Program-made: the position numbers and the translations under genes
In this document: positions 35,034 through 36,203 of the stretch, in pieces
How the letters are laid out: every line of letters starts with the position of its first letter
How positions within the stretch are numbered: position 1 is the first letter of the stretch
Source of the DNA: Pirellulaceae bacterium
GTDB lineage: Bacteria > Planctomycetota > Planctomycetia > Pirellulales > Pirellulaceae
Length of the DNA: 36,203 nt
Assembly (NCBI GenBank): GCA_026989685.1
Contig: JALSIV010000460.1
Location: 1 to 36,203 of the forward strand
Reading direction: 5' to 3'
The notes under the pieces: generated by a model
The model's database searches: none
The model's input: the letters and a program-made list of their open reading frames with translations, nothing else
What the model was told of the DNA's origin: nothing

Positions 35034-35705
35034 ATGAAGTGGCAAATGATGGTAACCTCGCTGGTGCTGGGCTTGGGCATCAGCACTCAGAGCTTCGGGT
35101 TCGAGTTGCTCGACCAGATGCTCGGAATCGGTGGAAACGGATGTGACAGCAAGTGTTGCGACGACCACGCCGGATGCAAGGTCGATCCCGGTTGCGGTGT
35201 GAAGCACAACGGTTGCTGCGACAAAGGTCGTCATCGTTGCGGTAAGCGACATGGCAACGGATGTTGCGAACCGAAGTGCAAGGTCGATCCGGGCTGCTGC
35301 GTGAAGGATCCCGGTTGCTGCGGCAAGCGTCGCGGCCATGGCTGCGGTGTGAAGCACAATGGTTGCTGCGACAAGCACAACGGCTGCTGCGACAAGCCGA
35401 AGTCGTGCTGCAAGAAGCGGCGCTGCCTGCTCGACGCGCTTTTCTCCTGCAAGCGCGGTTGCTGCGACAAGGGCTGCGATCACAAGCACGGCTGCGAAGC
35501 CAAGTGCAAGGTCGATCCGGGCTGCTGCGTGAAGGATCCCGGCTGCCACGTCGATCCCGGCTGCTGCGGCGGACATCCGGTTCCCGCCGAGACCAAGGAC
35601 GCTGGCCCCAAGGCTCCCATGCCGCCGGCTCCCATCGTCGATCCCTCGGCATACGTGCCCAGTCAGCGTCGCGTCGTTCAGGTCAGCTCCACGATCATTC
35701 GCTAA
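35034..35705 (+). CDS. Exported cysteine-rich repeat protein
   Basis: A 223-residue protein with a signal peptide (MKWQMMVTSLVLGLGISTQS, likely cleavage after SFG, residue 22). Residues 37-178 hold 34 cysteines, many as CC pairs, in recurring units: CKVDPGCCVKDPGC (at 82 and 158, with a variant at 48), GCGVKHNGCCDK (54 and 104) and HNGCCDK. Between them are Lys, His, Gly and Asp; aromatic residues are almost absent. The last 45 residues are cysteine-free and Pro-rich (APMPPAPIVDPSAYVPSQRR). Possible roles are a disulfide-crosslinked envelope protein or a metal binder (Cys/His-rich). The two long units are exact DNA repeats, so they arose by recent duplication. AAGGAG lies about 11 nt before the ATG. 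A strong terminator follows. No named family is recognised. Confidence 0.88.
   Translation: MKWQMMVTSLVLGLGISTQSFGFELLDQMLGIGGNGCDSKCCDDHAGCKVDPGCGVKHNGCCDKGRHRCGKRHGNGCCEPKCKVDPGCCVKDPGCCGKRRGHGCGVKHNGCCDKHNGCCDKPKSCCKKRRCLLDALFSCKRGCCDKGCDHKHGCEAKCKVDPGCCVKDPGCHVDPGCCGGHPVPAETKDAGPKAPMPPAPIVDPSAYVPSQRRVVQVSSTIIR
35274..35314 (+). repeat. 41-bp exact direct repeat, copy 1 (inside the cysteine-rich gene)
   Basis: Starts AAGTGCAAGGTCGATCCGGG and encodes KCKVDPGCCVKDPG. It is identical over 41 bp to 35502-35542, including third codon positions, and 228 bp (76 codons) away, so the frame is kept. Confidence 0.85.
35502..35542 (+). repeat. 41-bp exact direct repeat, copy 2 (inside the cysteine-rich gene)
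   Basis: Identical to 35274-35314. It encodes the second KCKVDPGCCVKDPG unit. The flanking codons differ between the two copies. Confidence 0.85.
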
Positions 35706-35732
35706 GCTGATACTTGAGACTGTGACGATAAG

Positions 35733-35764
35733 CGACTCATCCATTGCGGATGGGTCGTTTTTTT
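35733..35764 (+). terminator. Intrinsic terminator of the cysteine-rich gene
   Basis: A 10-bp stem, CGACTCATCC (35733-35742) with GGATGGGTCG (35748-35757) and one T-G pair, has a 5-nt loop and is followed by seven T residues. It lies 28 nt after the stop codon. It also separates the gene from the convergent gene on the right, but the minus-strand side lacks a T-run. Confidence 0.92.
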
Positions 35765-35766
35765 AT

Positions 35767-36203
35767 TTATGGTCCCGTTCTTTCCGACGCGGCTGCACCG
35801 GTTCCATCATCCCGCCGCAGCGCCAGCAGCGTGCCGAATGTGAGCAGGTCGCCGTGGTCGCGAGCATATTCCAGAAGCCACTCGGTGGCCCCTGCGCCGG
35901 TCGCCACCTCGAGCAAGGTGGCGACCAGGTCACCCGGAAGTCGTTCGGGATAGAGCCGCACCGCCTCGCGAACGGCCCGCTCTCCCTGCCCCAACCGAAT
36001 CAGCAGATCGATGTAGACCTCGCGCGCCATCGAAGGATCGGGAGCGTCCGGCTCCAACACTCGCTCCGCTTCTCTCTGGAAAAACGCCGTCGCCTGTTCG
36101 ACTTCCCGCACGTCGCGTTCCAGTAGGGCCTCGAAGAAGTGAGAATGAGCCGGATAGAACGACTCGAAGGGGGAAATCTCGGGTAGTTGGTACAGCGGTG
36201 CCA
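35767..36203 (-). CDS. C-terminal part of a helical repeat-like protein, running off the right edge
   Basis: The frame is open from the right end of the window to a TAA at 35769-35767, giving at least 145 residues. The start is outside the window. The visible part is helical, with PFESFYPAHSHFFEALLERD, VEQATAFFQREAERVLEPD, MAREVYIDLLIRLGQGERAVREAVRL in outline and LPGDLVATLLEVATGAGATEWLLEYARDHGDL. The paired amphipathic helices look like TPR-type repeats, but no signature is strong enough to name a family. A GTG at 36111 could be mistaken for a start, but the coding pattern continues upstream. It is the convergent neighbour of the cysteine-rich gene. Confidence 0.75.
   Translation of the reverse strand, partial: APLYQLPEISPFESFYPAHSHFFEALLERDVREVEQATAFFQREAERVLEPDAPDPSMAREVYIDLLIRLGQGERAVREAVRLYPERLPGDLVATLLEVATGAGATEWLLEYARDHGDLLTFGTLLALRRDDGTGAAASERTGP

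Noticed and set aside
35150-35580. The repeated units as a CRISPR or VNTR array outside genes
   Set aside because: The repeats are in frame within a signal-peptide-bearing ORF with a ribosome binding site and terminator; spacing and unit lengths are irregular.

Overview
The window is GC-rich, gene-dense bacterial chromosome that reads as a planctomycete, probably of the Pirellulales. The evidence is a DUF1559 protein with a prepilin-type N-terminus and an H-x9-DG motif, PQQ-type beta-propeller proteins with N-terminal export signals, two ECF sigma/anti-sigma gene sets with divergent planctomycete-like membrane partners, a Lys/Ala-rich histone-H1-like small protein and a cysteine-rich exported protein. 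There is no rRNA, recognisable tRNA, CRISPR array, transposase or phage gene. Most genes look like ordinary vertically inherited chromosome.

Layout, left to right. 1-3.1 kb (minus): a GH57 glucanotransferase/amylase followed by an N-carbamoylputrescine amidase-type hydrolase. 3.3-10 kb (minus): a long collinear run transcribed in the order raiA/hpf, ptsN-type EIIA, ptsH, ptsI, a DUF2344 (TIGR03936) protein, RNase E/G, and a Tat-exported TIM-barrel protein. It is a PTS phosphorelay without a permease, joined to ribosome hibernation and RNA turnover genes. An 82-bp inverted-repeat element sits between ptsH and ptsI. 10.3-12.5 kb: a large membrane protein of unknown function with a duplicated anti-sigma-like N-terminus. 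12.8-14.4 kb: an MBL-fold hydrolase, then lexA with a near-consensus promoter overlapped by two TGTACA-centred candidate operators. 14.5-18.1 kb: a small lipoprotein, a second copy of the 82-bp element, a full DUF1559 prepilin-like gene, a truncated DUF1559 paralogue and a lipoprotein-type aldose 1-epimerase.

18.2-19.7 kb (plus): an ECF sigma/anti-sigma pair. Then come sppA (minus), a class-2 polyphosphate kinase and a TIM-barrel protein (plus). 23.0-25.4 kb (minus): a second ECF sigma factor, its anti-sigma factor and a membrane-anchored charged helical protein. rlmN follows on minus. 26.7-29.4 kb (plus): an M20 peptidase, a BFD-type [2Fe-2S] protein, the histone-like protein and a lipoprotein. 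29.4-34.6 kb (minus): a tight operon of cupin, PQQ-propeller lipoprotein, second PQQ-propeller protein and a receiver domain lacking its phospho-acceptor Asp. 35.0-35.7 kb (plus): an exported protein with 34 cysteines in modular repeats, closed by a clear intrinsic terminator. A helical protein on minus runs off the right edge.

The items most worth following up are the cysteine-rich repeat protein, the two-copy 82-bp element, the lexA operator, the permease-free PTS operon, the duplicated anti-sigma-like membrane protein, and the cupin/PQQ/pseudo-receiver operon. All calls come from reading the sequence and from family knowledge; no database search was run.
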